A stretch of DNA of 38,752 nucleotides, taken from the NCBI RefSeq assembly GCF_000523515.1, contig NZ_AWRU01000006.1, forward strand, positions 548,713 through 587,464, written 5' to 3'. Numbering within the stretch: position 1 is the first letter of the stretch; each line of letters opens with the position of its first letter. A program made the position numbers and the translations under genes. Positions 24,520 through 34,693 of the stretch are shown here, in pieces. The DNA comes from Pedobacter sp. V48 (GTDB lineage: Bacteria > Bacteroidota > Bacteroidia > Sphingobacteriales > Sphingobacteriaceae). The notes beneath the pieces are model-generated. The model worked only from the letters and a program-made list of their open reading frames with translations. It was not told where the DNA came from and did not search any database.

Positions 24520-26049
24520 TTATATCGTTTTTGGCGTATATACTTTAATTACACCGTCGTTTTCACTACTTACCACCAATAAGCTTTTTTTGGTAGGGCT
24601 ATTCTTTGCAGAGATAAATAGTACTCCTTCTGGAGCATCGCCACATTTTAAAATTTGCAAGAAAACTGGTTTAACCGGATTGGTTACATCATATACCGCA
24701 ACCGCATCGGCTCTTTCCATACCTACAAAGGCAACTTTTTTGGTTCCAACGGTCCCAATGGTTATTCCTTCGGGCTCAACACTTTTGTCGTCGCTTCTGC
24801 CATCATCATAAGTGTTGTTAGTGGCGCATTTAGCATCCAACTCGTTTTTACTGTCGAAAATCTGACTTCCATTATTACCATTCCAAACACTAAACGAACG
24901 GGATCCTAATGAATATAATGCATCGAAAACTCCATCGCCATTAGCATCTCCCAGGGTTGTTGTAATGTTTAAACGACCAAGTTTACCATCTTTTCTTAGT
25001 TCAGCAGCATTTGGGAAAGCTGTAGGATCAAGCACAATATCTTTTACCCTTTTTATTTCTGAGAAGGCATCGTATTCTCTTGCATCACCTTCGTTGGCAG
25101 TAAATAAGTAGGGAGTTCCGTTTTGTTCAAGTACCGCAATAGCATCGGGCATATAGATGCCTTTTACAGGCCATTTTGCCGGAGCAAAGCCACTGTCTTT
25201 GTCGCTGGGATCTATCTCGTTACCGTCAGTATTGTAATCTTTAAAACCAAGCGGGAATATATTAGTGATGGTTTTTGAAGCGATATCGATTTTAGCTATT
25301 GCATTGTTCTCTTGTAAAGTAACCCAGGCAGTTTTTGAATCGTCAGAAACTGTAATATATTCGGGCTCAATATCATTTACGAAGTTTTTGCCAGGGCCAA
25401 AGATTCTGAACCCTTTGGCTGTTAATGCAGCTTGTTGACCTATCATAGACGAGAAGTCGATTGTAGTTACCGCATAATTGTCATTAACAGATATTATTGA
25501 GATTGTACCTGCCGGATCACTTGTATAATCGGTATTAGGTTCTCCTTCATTAGCGGTTAAAATGTATTTCCCGTCAGGAGAAAAAGTAACCATATCTGGC
25601 AAAGCACCTACATTTATTTCACTGATTTTACTGTGGTCGCTTGTTTTAAAGACAACAACCTTACCGTTTGCTTGCTTATTAGTAGCCTGGATAGCTGCAG
25701 CTAATTTGCCGTCGTATACTGCAACACTGTTAACTGCGCCTCCGTACGGGGTAACACTTATAAAGCCAGTGGATTTCATACTTGATGGATTTGCAAAATC
25801 AACAACCTCAATTCGATTAACCTGATTTGGCTCGCCTTCATTTTCATTTTTTACAACAAAGAGTTTGTTTGTTGCAGGGTCAAATGCAGAGATTTCAGCT
25901 GCACCCAGTTCTCCTATATCAAGAGATCCAATCTCAGCGTAAGTGGCCGGGTCTTCATTTAAAACAACCTCCTGGTCTATTGATGGCTTCTCTTTTTTAC
26001 AGCTGAGTAAACCAATTACAAGGAAACTAAATAGTAGCGTTCTTTTCAT
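24520..26049 (-). CDS. Choice-of-anchor I domain lipoprotein
   Basis: About 509 residues from ATG 26049 (an in-frame ATG lies 9 bases earlier). A lipoprotein signal (LLFSFLVIGLLSC, Cys about 17) is followed by a seven-bladed-propeller-like domain of the choice-of-anchor I family. Typical repeats are visible: FDPATNKLFVVKNENEG, FSPDGKYILTANEGEPNTDY, LFTANEGDAREYDAFSEI, GDANGDGVFDALYSLGSRSF and VEPEGITIGTVGTKKVAFVG. Related domains occur in surface proteins and some alkaline-phosphatase-associated proteins. Function is unknown; it would be anchored in the outer membrane or periplasm. It stands alone between convergent and divergent neighbours. Confidence 0.82.
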   Translation of the reverse strand: MKRTLLFSFLVIGLLSCKKEKPSIDQEVVLNEDPATYAEIGSLDIGELGAAEISAFDPATNKLFVVKNENEGEPNQVNRIEVVDFANPSSMKSTGFISVTPYGGAVNSVAVYDGKLAAAIQATNKQANGKVVVFKTSDHSKISEINVGALPDMVTFSPDGKYILTANEGEPNTDYTSDPAGTISIISVNDNYAVTTIDFSSMIGQQAALTAKGFRIFGPGKNFVNDIEPEYITVSDDSKTAWVTLQENNAIAKIDIASKTITNIFPLGFKDYNTDGNEIDPSDKDSGFAPAKWPVKGIYMPDAIAVLEQNGTPYLFTANEGDAREYDAFSEIKRVKDIVLDPTAFPNAAELRKDGKLGRLNITTTLGDANGDGVFDALYSLGSRSFSVWNGNNGSQIFDSKNELDAKCATNNTYDDGRSDDKSVEPEGITIGTVGTKKVAFVGMERADAVAVYDVTNPVKPVFLQILKCGDAPEGVLFISAKNSPTKKSLLVVSSENDGVIKVYTPKTI

Positions 26050-26200
26050 GTATTGCATATGTTTAAGCAGCGAATGTATTGTTGGAATATTACTATTATC
26101 TAAGGATAAGATTATGTTATTGTTAAAATAATTTTAGGTGTTGTCCCTATTTGATTGTTCTGAAATGTCTTTGTTTTTAATTACGCAATCACATTAAACA

Positions 26201-29200
26201 ATGGAAAATCAAAGATTCATCAGACTCCTTAGAATTGCACTGTTGTTATCAGTTCTAACTTTCCTGGCTTTTGCACCAAAAGGGCAGGACCCTATTGAGA
26301 GATTAGTAGCCACATTAGAAAAATGGGTAGAAACTAATCCACAAGAAAAAGTGTATTTACATACCGATAAGCCGTATTATGCATTAGGCGACACCATTTG
26401 GTTTAAAGCCTATGTAACAGTGGGCAGCAGGCACCAGCTATCCGCTTTAAGCGGAGCAGTATATGTGGAGCTGATAAATGAAAGAGATTCAATAGAAAAA
26501 TCTTTAAAGCTACCTGTTACAGCGGGCATGGCAATGGGTAATTTTGATTTAAGTGAAGAACTTAAAGAAGGGAATTATCGGATAAGAGCTTATACACAAT
26601 GGATGCGAAATGCAGGCGAAGACTATTTCTACGACCGCACTTTTATTGTGGGCAGTCCGTATAGCAATGAGATTACTTCTAAAATAGATTATAAGTATAA
26701 GGTTATTGATAACAAACCAGCAATAACTGCTCAGTTGAATTATAGTGATGATGACGGGAAAGCGATTTCGGCCAGAGTGGTTAGCTATAGGGTTGTAGCA
26801 AATGGCGAAGCTATAATAGCAAAAAATGCAAAGACCGATGCTAATGGGAATATTTATATAGATATCAAGAATGATAAGCCTGAGAACTTACGACGGGCTT
26901 ATATACAGACTACGATAGAGGCGGATAGTAAATTAAAGATTACAAAAAACTTCGCTATAAAGGCCGGCTTTTTACAAAGTGATGTTCAGTTTTTTCCAGA
27001 AGGAGGGATGCTGATAAACGGAGTTGCTTCCAGAATAGGTTTTAAAGCCTTGGGGATGGATGGAAAGGGTATTCTTATTATGGGAAGCATAATAGATGAG
27101 CAAGGCAATGATGTTGCTGATTTTGAAAGTGAACGTGCCGGGATGGGGACCTTTAAATTAAAACCCGAAGAGGGAAAAACCTACACTGCAAAAGTAAAGT
27201 ATCCTGATGGTTCAGAAAGCACTATTGCTTTACCTAAAGCAGAAAATACTGGTTTTGTACTTGCGGTTTATCAACCAAATAGGGATAGCATACTGGTGAG
27301 AGTTAACTTGTCGCCCGTAGCGGCCACACCAGTAAATGTTAGCCTTATTGCACAGACAGGGGGGGAGACAATTTATGCTACACCACTTAGTATCACCAAA
27401 CCCATGACCTCCATTTGGTTATTGAAAAAAGATTTTCCGACAGGAATAGCTCAGTTCACTTTATTTAATGAAACTGGAGAACCGCTAAACGAGCGAGTTG
27501 CCTTTATAAAGAACAAGGACCAGATGAAGCTGGAAATAAGCACGGCAAAGCGGAGCTATAAATCGAGAGAAAATGTGAGTGTTGGGCTACAATCTTTTAA
27601 TTCAAAGGGTAAGCCGGTGGCAGGAAGTTTCTCGGTTACAGTGGTTAACGAAGATAAAGTGCCTCTGGATGAAAGTAATGAACATACAATACTGTCTTCA
27701 ACATTGCTTACTTCAGACATTAAAGGATACGTAGAGCAACCCAATTATTATTTTTCTGCGGAAAATGAGTCTGTTAATAAGGCATTGGATAATTTAATGT
27801 TAACGCAAGGCTACAGACGGTTTACCTGGAAAGAAGTTTCAAGTGGCTTGTCGGTTAAACCGAAGTTTATTGCAGAGAAATTGGGAACTGTGATCTCCGG
27901 AAAGGTGGTGTCCCTTGCCAATAAACCTGTAAGTAAAGGGAAAGTAACCTTAATGTCTATGAGGGCTGGCATATTGGAAAGCACAACCACTGATACGGCC
28001 GGAAGGTTCAAATTTGATCAGGTTGTGTTAACCGATAGTGTGAAATTTAGTATACAGGGACGAACAGCAAAGAATAAAAATAAAGTAGAAATTATTCTTG
28101 ACAGTATTCCCTTGCAAAAATTAAGTAAAAACAAGAACCTGCCGGATGTAAATACAGACATTACGGGTACTACTAAAGCCTATTTGGAAAATGGTAGAAA
28201 GCAGGAAGAGATATTGGTTAAAATGGGTAAGCTAGACCGGGTGCAGCGGTTACGGGAAGTGAAAATCAATGCAAGAAAAAACAGGGTCGAAAGTTATTCG
28301 CCCCAAGGTGCGATGGTAATTCCTGAAGGACATGCAGATCAGACCTATATCATCGAAAATCCACAAATATGTGCAAGTTTTAGGGATTGTATTGAAGGAA
28401 GACTAAACGGGATTCAATTTAGAGAGTATAAAACAGAGTACGAAAGGAATATTTTTTACCCTCACTATCTAAATACAGATTTGATCCCTCCGGTTTGGAT
28501 GCCTATGCAGGTTATCCTGAATGGTCGAAAACTTAGTTTTAGTGAAGCAGCGGATATATTTGAGGGGAACTCCCTGGACGCTAAAGATGTTGCTAAAATT
28601 GAGGTTGTTAGGCAGAATGCTGCCTTAAAATCATACCTGAATGGAGCTTCTTTGTTAATTACCACCTTTAAATCAATGAAAACCAAATATGATCCAAGCA
28701 TGGTTAATTTTTTACCAAGAGGTTTTAATAAAGCACGCGAATTTTATTCACCAAGGTATGATCGCCCGGGTATAAACGATCAGGTTCCAGATTTTCGTTC
28801 AACTATCTATTGGAATCCAAGTGTAAGAACTTTTGATGCCGGGAAAGCCACTTTTGACTTTTTTAATGCTGATGGACCAGGGAATTATAAAGTGATTATT
28901 GAAGGGATTAATGCTGCGGGAGAGTTGGGCAGACAAGTTTACAGGTATAAGGTTGAGGGTGATGAATTTCAGGCTCAGCAACCACCATCGCAGAGCACAA
29001 AAGGTATAGTTTCTGCATTACAGAATTTTCATCAGAAACTACCTGAGGAAAAGGCTTACTTGCATACAGATAAGCCTTATTATAATCTTGGTGACACAAT
29101 TTGGTTTAAGGCTTATTTGTTTGATCCTTCCTATTTGTCGGGTTCAGAAAAAAGTGGCTTACTATATGTTGAGCTTAATGATGACAGTGCTGAGGTGGTT

Positions 29201-31777
29201 AGAAGAATAAGTATCCCTATCAAGGAAGGTTTGGGCTGGGGACAGATTCCGCTACCTGCAAAGATTTTTCATGAGGGGGGGTATACTTTAAGGGCTTATA
29301 CCAATTGGATGCAGAATTTTGGAGATGAGTATTTATTCAATAAGCGTTTCTATTTAGGTAAGCCTAGTCAAAATACCTGGCTGGTGAAATCCCAGGCAGC
29401 TGTTAATAAAGTTGCAGATAGGGATCAGGTTAAAGTAAATATTAACCTGATGCGTACAGATAAAGTTGCTGTTGGGTTGCATGATGTAGGGATTAGAGTG
29501 ATGGAGGCGGATAAGCTGCTCTTTAAGGATCAATTAAGAACTACTAATGAAGGTGATCTGGCTTTTATGTTCAACCTGAAGGAAAAGGCAGATGGCAAGA
29601 ATATAAGGATAGAAATCAATAGCCTGACTAAAAATGACGGAAATCAGGTTCTAATGGTCCCGTTGAATATTAAGCGAGAGCAAAATATTGATCTGCAATT
29701 TCTACCTGAGGGTGGAGCGCTTGTAGCGGGGCTAAAATCACTTGTTGGCTTTAAAGCACTTGCCGAAGATGGGAAAGGAGTGAGCTTTGAAGGTGAGGTG
29801 TATGATAGTAAAGGGAATACCATTGCCTCAATTGCGAGTATGGTTAATGGAATGGGGGCCTTTGAATTTGTGCCTAAGGAGGGTGAAATATATTCAGCAA
29901 GATTAAATAGACCGATGGAAATGGATAAAAGCTATCCGCTACCTTTGGTGAAACCTGCAGGAACTGGTTTACACGTGATTAATGATAAGGAAAGTGACTC
30001 TCTGGTAGTCGATTTAATGGCTACTCCAGGTGCCATTAATCCTGACAGTACTTATTATTTAGTAGGGACTTCCAGAGGAATAGTTTGTTACGCGGAACAG
30101 GTAGATTTTAAGAAACCAAAGCTGATTATAGATAAAGGTAAATTTGCTACAGGTATTGCACGGTTTACATTGTTAAAAGAAAAGCAGCCTTTGAATGAAC
30201 GTGTGGTATTTATTGATCATCAGGATCAGGCTAAGATTAATGTATTACCTAATAAAATGTCCTTTTTGCAAAGAGATAGTGTTGGATTATCTATAGAGGT
30301 GAAAGATGTAAATGGGAATCCTGTAGTGGGAAGTTTTTCTTTATCGGTAACCGATGATTCGCAGGTTAGAGCAGACAGTTTAGGTAATCATGATATTGAA
30401 GTTAGCCTGTTGTTAAATGCAGGGTTAAAAGGTACAGTAGAAACCCCAGGATATTACTTAAATAAAAGGGATAAGCAAACCTGGACAGCACTTGATAATC
30501 TTATGCTTACCCAGGGATGGACAGGATATAAATGGGACGATGTATTTAATGAATCATCGTTGCCTAAATTTGCTGCTGAGAAGGATTTTAGAGTAACAGG
30601 CAGGGTCAAAAGCATATCTAAGAAAGCTATTCCAGGAGCTCAAATACTTATATCTTCACAAAAACCAGCCTTTATTAATACCACAATAACTGATCAGAGA
30701 GGTGAATTTATGTTCTCGGCTTTACCGCAAATTGATTCCGGATCATTTTTTATTCAGGCGAGAACCCCAAAGGGTAGGACCATGAATTTTGGAGAAGTAG
30801 AATTAGATCGTCAAAAGTTCCCACCGACACATCAAATGTTTCGAAATAAGATGATGCCCTGGTATGTAAACACGGATACGACGCAATTGAACTACGTTAA
30901 AAATAAAGCTATTCTGTTAAAGGAGGAACGGTTAAGTGTAAATGGTATTCCATTAAATGAGGTGAAAATTATTGATAGAAAGATAATTAAAGGATCCTTT
31001 AATCGGAATGGGCCGGGTAAAGCTGATTTGATTTTTGATGAGAAAGATATCAAAGAATCAGCGGTGATGAGTTTGTATCAGTTACTTAAGCAAAAGGTTC
31101 CCGGATTTCGATTGGTTGTTGAAGATGGTTTTGCGAAGATGAAGATGAATCATTATGATGTAGACATTTGGGTGGATGGAAGAGAATTGCCATGGTTTTC
31201 TGGAGATATGCCCAATCCGACGGTCGATGATATTAGAGAAGATTTAGAAGAATTGAAAATTGCAACTTTTCGTGGGTTAGAAGTAATGTATAGTAGGAAA
31301 TATACTTTTAGCTATCCTCAAGCAAATGGATTTATAGGGAAAGTTGTTCCTGGAGCAGGAAGGGACATGAAATCGTTTGCGGAGAATTTTGGTCGTAATG
31401 GTGGAGTACAGCCATATACCTCACAAAGGACTCTTGAATCCGCATTGATTGAACTAACAACTTACAGTGGGGTAGGCTGGCATAAAATTAATAAACCTGA
31501 CGTTGCTTATTACCGACCTCTGCCAATTATGTATCCTCAGGAATTTTACAGACCAAAGTATGTTACTGCTAATCCATCACAGATGAATCCTGATCTTCGA
31601 GCTACGATACATTGGGAGCCAAATGTTATGACCGATGCCCAGGGAAAAGCAAAAGTCTCTTTTTATACCGCCGATATTCCTGGATCTTATACAATTACCA
31701 TTGAAGGAAGTAATATGAACGGAATTATTGGGAGCAGTCGATATAAACTATTATTACCCAAGCCAGTTAGCAAATGA
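26201..31777 (+). CDS. Giant exported protein with two fused MG2/plug-like modules
   Basis: 1858 residues: two complete copies of the module found in the next two genes. Module 1 spans about 1-925: signal peptide (1-28), macroglobulin MG2 domain (KVYLHTDKPYYALGDTIWFK, about 46-150), a beta domain starting VQFFPEGG (about 260), another near 450, LMLTQGYRRF (about 532), a carboxypeptidase-regulatory-like domain (about 565-640), a TonB-plug-like segment (about 715-830), and a C-terminal domain with DFRSTIYWNP and LGRQVYRY. Module 2 (about 937-1858) repeats this without a signal peptide. It is more divergent, with a recognisable plug-like LYQLLKQKVPGF near 1620. There is no beta-barrel and no lipobox. 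By analogy with MG-domain proteins it is probably an elongated periplasmic or surface protein; its function is unknown. Confidence 0.85.
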   Translation: MENQRFIRLLRIALLLSVLTFLAFAPKGQDPIERLVATLEKWVETNPQEKVYLHTDKPYYALGDTIWFKAYVTVGSRHQLSALSGAVYVELINERDSIEKSLKLPVTAGMAMGNFDLSEELKEGNYRIRAYTQWMRNAGEDYFYDRTFIVGSPYSNEITSKIDYKYKVIDNKPAITAQLNYSDDDGKAISARVVSYRVVANGEAIIAKNAKTDANGNIYIDIKNDKPENLRRAYIQTTIEADSKLKITKNFAIKAGFLQSDVQFFPEGGMLINGVASRIGFKALGMDGKGILIMGSIIDEQGNDVADFESERAGMGTFKLKPEEGKTYTAKVKYPDGSESTIALPKAENTGFVLAVYQPNRDSILVRVNLSPVAATPVNVSLIAQTGGETIYATPLSITKPMTSIWLLKKDFPTGIAQFTLFNETGEPLNERVAFIKNKDQMKLEISTAKRSYKSRENVSVGLQSFNSKGKPVAGSFSVTVVNEDKVPLDESNEHTILSSTLLTSDIKGYVEQPNYYFSAENESVNKALDNLMLTQGYRRFTWKEVSSGLSVKPKFIAEKLGTVISGKVVSLANKPVSKGKVTLMSMRAGILESTTTDTAGRFKFDQVVLTDSVKFSIQGRTAKNKNKVEIILDSIPLQKLSKNKNLPDVNTDITGTTKAYLENGRKQEEILVKMGKLDRVQRLREVKINARKNRVESYSPQGAMVIPEGHADQTYIIENPQICASFRDCIEGRLNGIQFREYKTEYERNIFYPHYLNTDLIPPVWMPMQVILNGRKLSFSEAADIFEGNSLDAKDVAKIEVVRQNAALKSYLNGASLLITTFKSMKTKYDPSMVNFLPRGFNKAREFYSPRYDRPGINDQVPDFRSTIYWNPSVRTFDAGKATFDFFNADGPGNYKVIIEGINAAGELGRQVYRYKVEGDEFQAQQPPSQSTKGIVSALQNFHQKLPEEKAYLHTDKPYYNLGDTIWFKAYLFDPSYLSGSEKSGLLYVELNDDSAEVVRRISIPIKEGLGWGQIPLPAKIFHEGGYTLRAYTNWMQNFGDEYLFNKRFYLGKPSQNTWLVKSQAAVNKVADRDQVKVNINLMRTDKVAVGLHDVGIRVMEADKLLFKDQLRTTNEGDLAFMFNLKEKADGKNIRIEINSLTKNDGNQVLMVPLNIKREQNIDLQFLPEGGALVAGLKSLVGFKALAEDGKGVSFEGEVYDSKGNTIASIASMVNGMGAFEFVPKEGEIYSARLNRPMEMDKSYPLPLVKPAGTGLHVINDKESDSLVVDLMATPGAINPDSTYYLVGTSRGIVCYAEQVDFKKPKLIIDKGKFATGIARFTLLKEKQPLNERVVFIDHQDQAKINVLPNKMSFLQRDSVGLSIEVKDVNGNPVVGSFSLSVTDDSQVRADSLGNHDIEVSLLLNAGLKGTVETPGYYLNKRDKQTWTALDNLMLTQGWTGYKWDDVFNESSLPKFAAEKDFRVTGRVKSISKKAIPGAQILISSQKPAFINTTITDQRGEFMFSALPQIDSGSFFIQARTPKGRTMNFGEVELDRQKFPPTHQMFRNKMMPWYVNTDTTQLNYVKNKAILLKEERLSVNGIPLNEVKIIDRKIIKGSFNRNGPGKADLIFDEKDIKESAVMSLYQLLKQKVPGFRLVVEDGFAKMKMNHYDVDIWVDGRELPWFSGDMPNPTVDDIREDLEELKIATFRGLEVMYSRKYTFSYPQANGFIGKVVPGAGRDMKSFAENFGRNGGVQPYTSQRTLESALIELTTYSGVGWHKINKPDVAYYRPLPIMYPQEFYRPKYVTANPSQMNPDLRATIHWEPNVMTDAQGKAKVSFYTADIPGSYTITIEGSNMNGIIGSSRYKLLLPKPVSK

Positions 31778-31868
31778 TTATCTCATAATTTTTACACCTA
31801 ATAAATATTCTCTTCACGATATTTTTTTATATTTATGAAATTCCAACCAACCAAACAAATTAAACTGT

Positions 31869-34598
31869 ATGAAATTTAAAAACGCTCTTAAAATTGCTAT
31901 TCCTATTTTTTCAGTGCTGTTAGTTGCCGCTGCTTTTTCTTTTACGCAAAAGGACAACGATCCCGTAGAGAAACTAGTTGCTTCACTCCAAAAATGGACA
32001 GAAACTCAGCCACAAGAAAAGGTATACCTTCACACCGATAAACCTTATTACATGGTGGGTGACACCATTTGGTTTAAAGCCTATGTTACCATTGGTAGTA
32101 AACACCAGCTTTCGGCCCTTAGTGGTGCGGTATATGTTGATCTTTATAACGAGGCAGATTCACTTGCAAAATCATTAAAGCTACCACTTATTGCCGGAAT
32201 GACTAAAGGTAGTTTTGTATTGCCTGACAGCAGCTCACATGACGGCAATTATCGGATAAGAGCCTACACACAATGGATGCGTAATTCGGATCCCGCATTT
32301 TTTTATGACAAGATACTGAGAGTTGGTAATTCAGTTGCAAATACTGTTTTCTGTAAAATCAATTATGAATATACCAAAGATGGATCGAAAGACGTCGTGA
32401 CTGCTGTGTTAACCTATTCGAATGATAAAGGAGAGGCCTTAAGTAACAGGAAGGTTGATTATGCACTTTTGGAAAATGGCTATGAAAAGGTATTTAGTGG
32501 CAATAAAGAAACCGATAATTCTGGCCAGCTAAAGATAAAATTACAAGGTGGTAAATCCGGTAAATTACAAGATAAGCACCTAACAGCCAAGCTTCAGACC
32601 AGGGAAAAGGAAATTGTGATAAAAGAGTTTGCAATCAAAAGCATATCGACACAAACTGATGTTCAGTTTTTTCCGGAAAGTGGGCCTTTAGTAAGTGGTG
32701 TTCGTACAAGGGTTGCATTTAAGGCAACGGGAACCGATGGATTAGGTGTTCCGGTTAAAGGAGTTATAATTGATAATGACGGCAAAGAAGTAGAAACATT
32801 TGAAGCAACACATCTTGGAATGGGCCAGTTTAGGTTAATGCCTGAAAAGGGTAAACTTTATCAGGCAAAAGTTACGTATCCCGATGGATCAGAAAAGTCT
32901 GTTAAGTTGCCTTCCGTTCTGGAAAGCGGATATGTTCTTTCTGTTTATAACAATACTGAAACAGATACTGTTCTTGTGCGTATTATAGCTAATGCTTCTG
33001 TAATTGAAAAGGGTAGCCAAACCGTTAGTTTGATTGCTCAATCGGGCGGTAGTGTAAGTTATGCGAGCAGTATGCCGATAAGTAAGGCACAAACATCTTT
33101 ATCTATACCAGCAAAAGATTTACCATCTGGAATTACTCAGTTTACGTTGTTTTCTTCGACCGGAGATCCGATGAATGAGAGGATTATTTTTATCCAGAAC
33201 AATGATCAGATGGATCTTAAATTATCCACACCTAAAAAAGTTTATGCAGCAAAGGAGAAGGTTGAAATAGACGTAAGTGCTGCCGGTGCAAATGGGGCTC
33301 CAATTTCGGGCAATTTTTCGGTATCTGTAGTTAGTGAAGATGCTGTTCCAGTTGATGAGGCCAAAGAAAATACTATATTTTCTCAAATATTGTTGAGCTC
33401 AGATATTAAGGGCTACATAGAGAAACCAAGTTATTATTTTAATAACCCCACTGAAGAGACCAAATCAAATCTTGACCTTTTAATGCTTACACAGGGTTAC
33501 AGGAGGTTTGTATGGAAAGATATAACCGCGGGGAAGCCATTTCAGCCTGCTTTTAAAGCGGAGAAATTAACCACTAATGTTACTGGAAGGTTATTAAGTT
33601 TGGGAGAGAAGCCCATTGCCGGCGGAAAGATAACATTGATAAATAATAAATTAGGGGTGGTAATTGATACAGTGACCAACGCAGAGGGGTATTATAAATT
33701 TAGTGATCTCTTAATTACTAATGAAATCAGTTTCACCGTGCAAGGCAGAAATGCAAAAGGTGGCAAAAACGTAGAAATAAAGGTCGATAAAATTCGTGAT
33801 CAGGATAGAACACCAAATATGAATGTTGCCGATCTGGATACTGACCTGGGCAAGTCATTGATGGCCTCTCTTGAGAATAGTAAAAAACAAGATGCGGAAA
33901 TGGTGAGGAATGGCCAAATGGGTCGGGCCCAACAACTTAATGAGGTTATAATTAGTGCGAAAAAGCGTAAAAGGCAATTTGGCTATGACCTTGTATTAGA
34001 TGGACACGCAGATTTTACTTACAGGCCGAGTAATGTGCAGGCATTTGGGACACTTTTGGAGTGGTTAAGAGCTACGGTCACCAATGTTGAATTTAGATCG
34101 GCCGAGGCCGATTGCGGACCAGTTACGATGCCGTTTTCAAGAAATGAAAGGATGAAAGTATTCCTTGATGGTAGACAAATTAATGATTGCGAGGTTCAGG
34201 ATCTGTTTTATTTGGACCCATTGGATATTGATAGGGTTGATGTTGCTCGTACCAATGCTGCCATAATGAGTATGACCGGAGGACCTAGCTTATTTTTAGC
34301 AACGAAAAGAGGGATTGGAGTATTGCGTTCGGGATATACTCCTGAAGTCGTAAGTTATGCGCCAAGAGGTTTTAACCCTGTAAAGGAATTTTATGCTCCG
34401 GTTTATGATAGTGACAGTCGTATAACAGATTTAAGAAGTACGGTGTATTGGAATCCTGGTGTCTTAGTCGGATCAAATGGTAAAGGAAAGATTAGCTTTT
34501 TTAATGCAGATACAAAAGGTGTTTACCGTGTAGTTATTGAAGGTATTAATGGAGATGGGTTGCTAGGTAGACAGGTTTATAGATACGAAGTTAAATAA
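31869..34598 (+). CDS. Exported MG2/plug-like module protein (paralogue 2)
   Basis: 909 residues, one module. Signal peptide about 1-27, then VEKLVASLQKWTETQPQEKV and an MG2 domain (YLHTDKPYYMVGDTIWFKAY). Next are VQFFPESGPLVSG (about 262), a beta domain with NFSVSVVSEDAVPVD, LMLTQGYRRFVWKD (about 537), a carboxypeptidase-regulatory-like domain (about 567-640), a divergent plug-like segment (about 690-815) and the conserved C-terminal FYAPVYDSDSRITDLRSTVY domain ending in YRYEVK. It starts 91 bp after the fused paralogue and is probably co-expressed with it. The plug-like segment, with two Cys (ADCGP and NDCEV), shares little with module 1 of the first gene, in contrast to the flanks. Confidence 0.85.
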   Translation: MKFKNALKIAIPIFSVLLVAAAFSFTQKDNDPVEKLVASLQKWTETQPQEKVYLHTDKPYYMVGDTIWFKAYVTIGSKHQLSALSGAVYVDLYNEADSLAKSLKLPLIAGMTKGSFVLPDSSSHDGNYRIRAYTQWMRNSDPAFFYDKILRVGNSVANTVFCKINYEYTKDGSKDVVTAVLTYSNDKGEALSNRKVDYALLENGYEKVFSGNKETDNSGQLKIKLQGGKSGKLQDKHLTAKLQTREKEIVIKEFAIKSISTQTDVQFFPESGPLVSGVRTRVAFKATGTDGLGVPVKGVIIDNDGKEVETFEATHLGMGQFRLMPEKGKLYQAKVTYPDGSEKSVKLPSVLESGYVLSVYNNTETDTVLVRIIANASVIEKGSQTVSLIAQSGGSVSYASSMPISKAQTSLSIPAKDLPSGITQFTLFSSTGDPMNERIIFIQNNDQMDLKLSTPKKVYAAKEKVEIDVSAAGANGAPISGNFSVSVVSEDAVPVDEAKENTIFSQILLSSDIKGYIEKPSYYFNNPTEETKSNLDLLMLTQGYRRFVWKDITAGKPFQPAFKAEKLTTNVTGRLLSLGEKPIAGGKITLINNKLGVVIDTVTNAEGYYKFSDLLITNEISFTVQGRNAKGGKNVEIKVDKIRDQDRTPNMNVADLDTDLGKSLMASLENSKKQDAEMVRNGQMGRAQQLNEVIISAKKRKRQFGYDLVLDGHADFTYRPSNVQAFGTLLEWLRATVTNVEFRSAEADCGPVTMPFSRNERMKVFLDGRQINDCEVQDLFYLDPLDIDRVDVARTNAAIMSMTGGPSLFLATKRGIGVLRSGYTPEVVSYAPRGFNPVKEFYAPVYDSDSRITDLRSTVYWNPGVLVGSNGKGKISFFNADTKGVYRVVIEGINGDGLLGRQVYRYEVK

Positions 34599-34693
34599 TA
34601 AGTATTATTTTTCTTGAATGGGTGTCCTCAATGGAGACGTCATAGTTGTCTTTGTATTTGATTACACGTATTTAATCATTTACTAAGACAACT

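Noticed and set aside
24467..24811. 114-codon plus-strand frame overlapping the DUF1772 end and the lipoprotein gene
   Set aside because: It begins inside the terminator-like hairpin and runs antisense to the choice-of-anchor I gene; its protein composition is not convincing.
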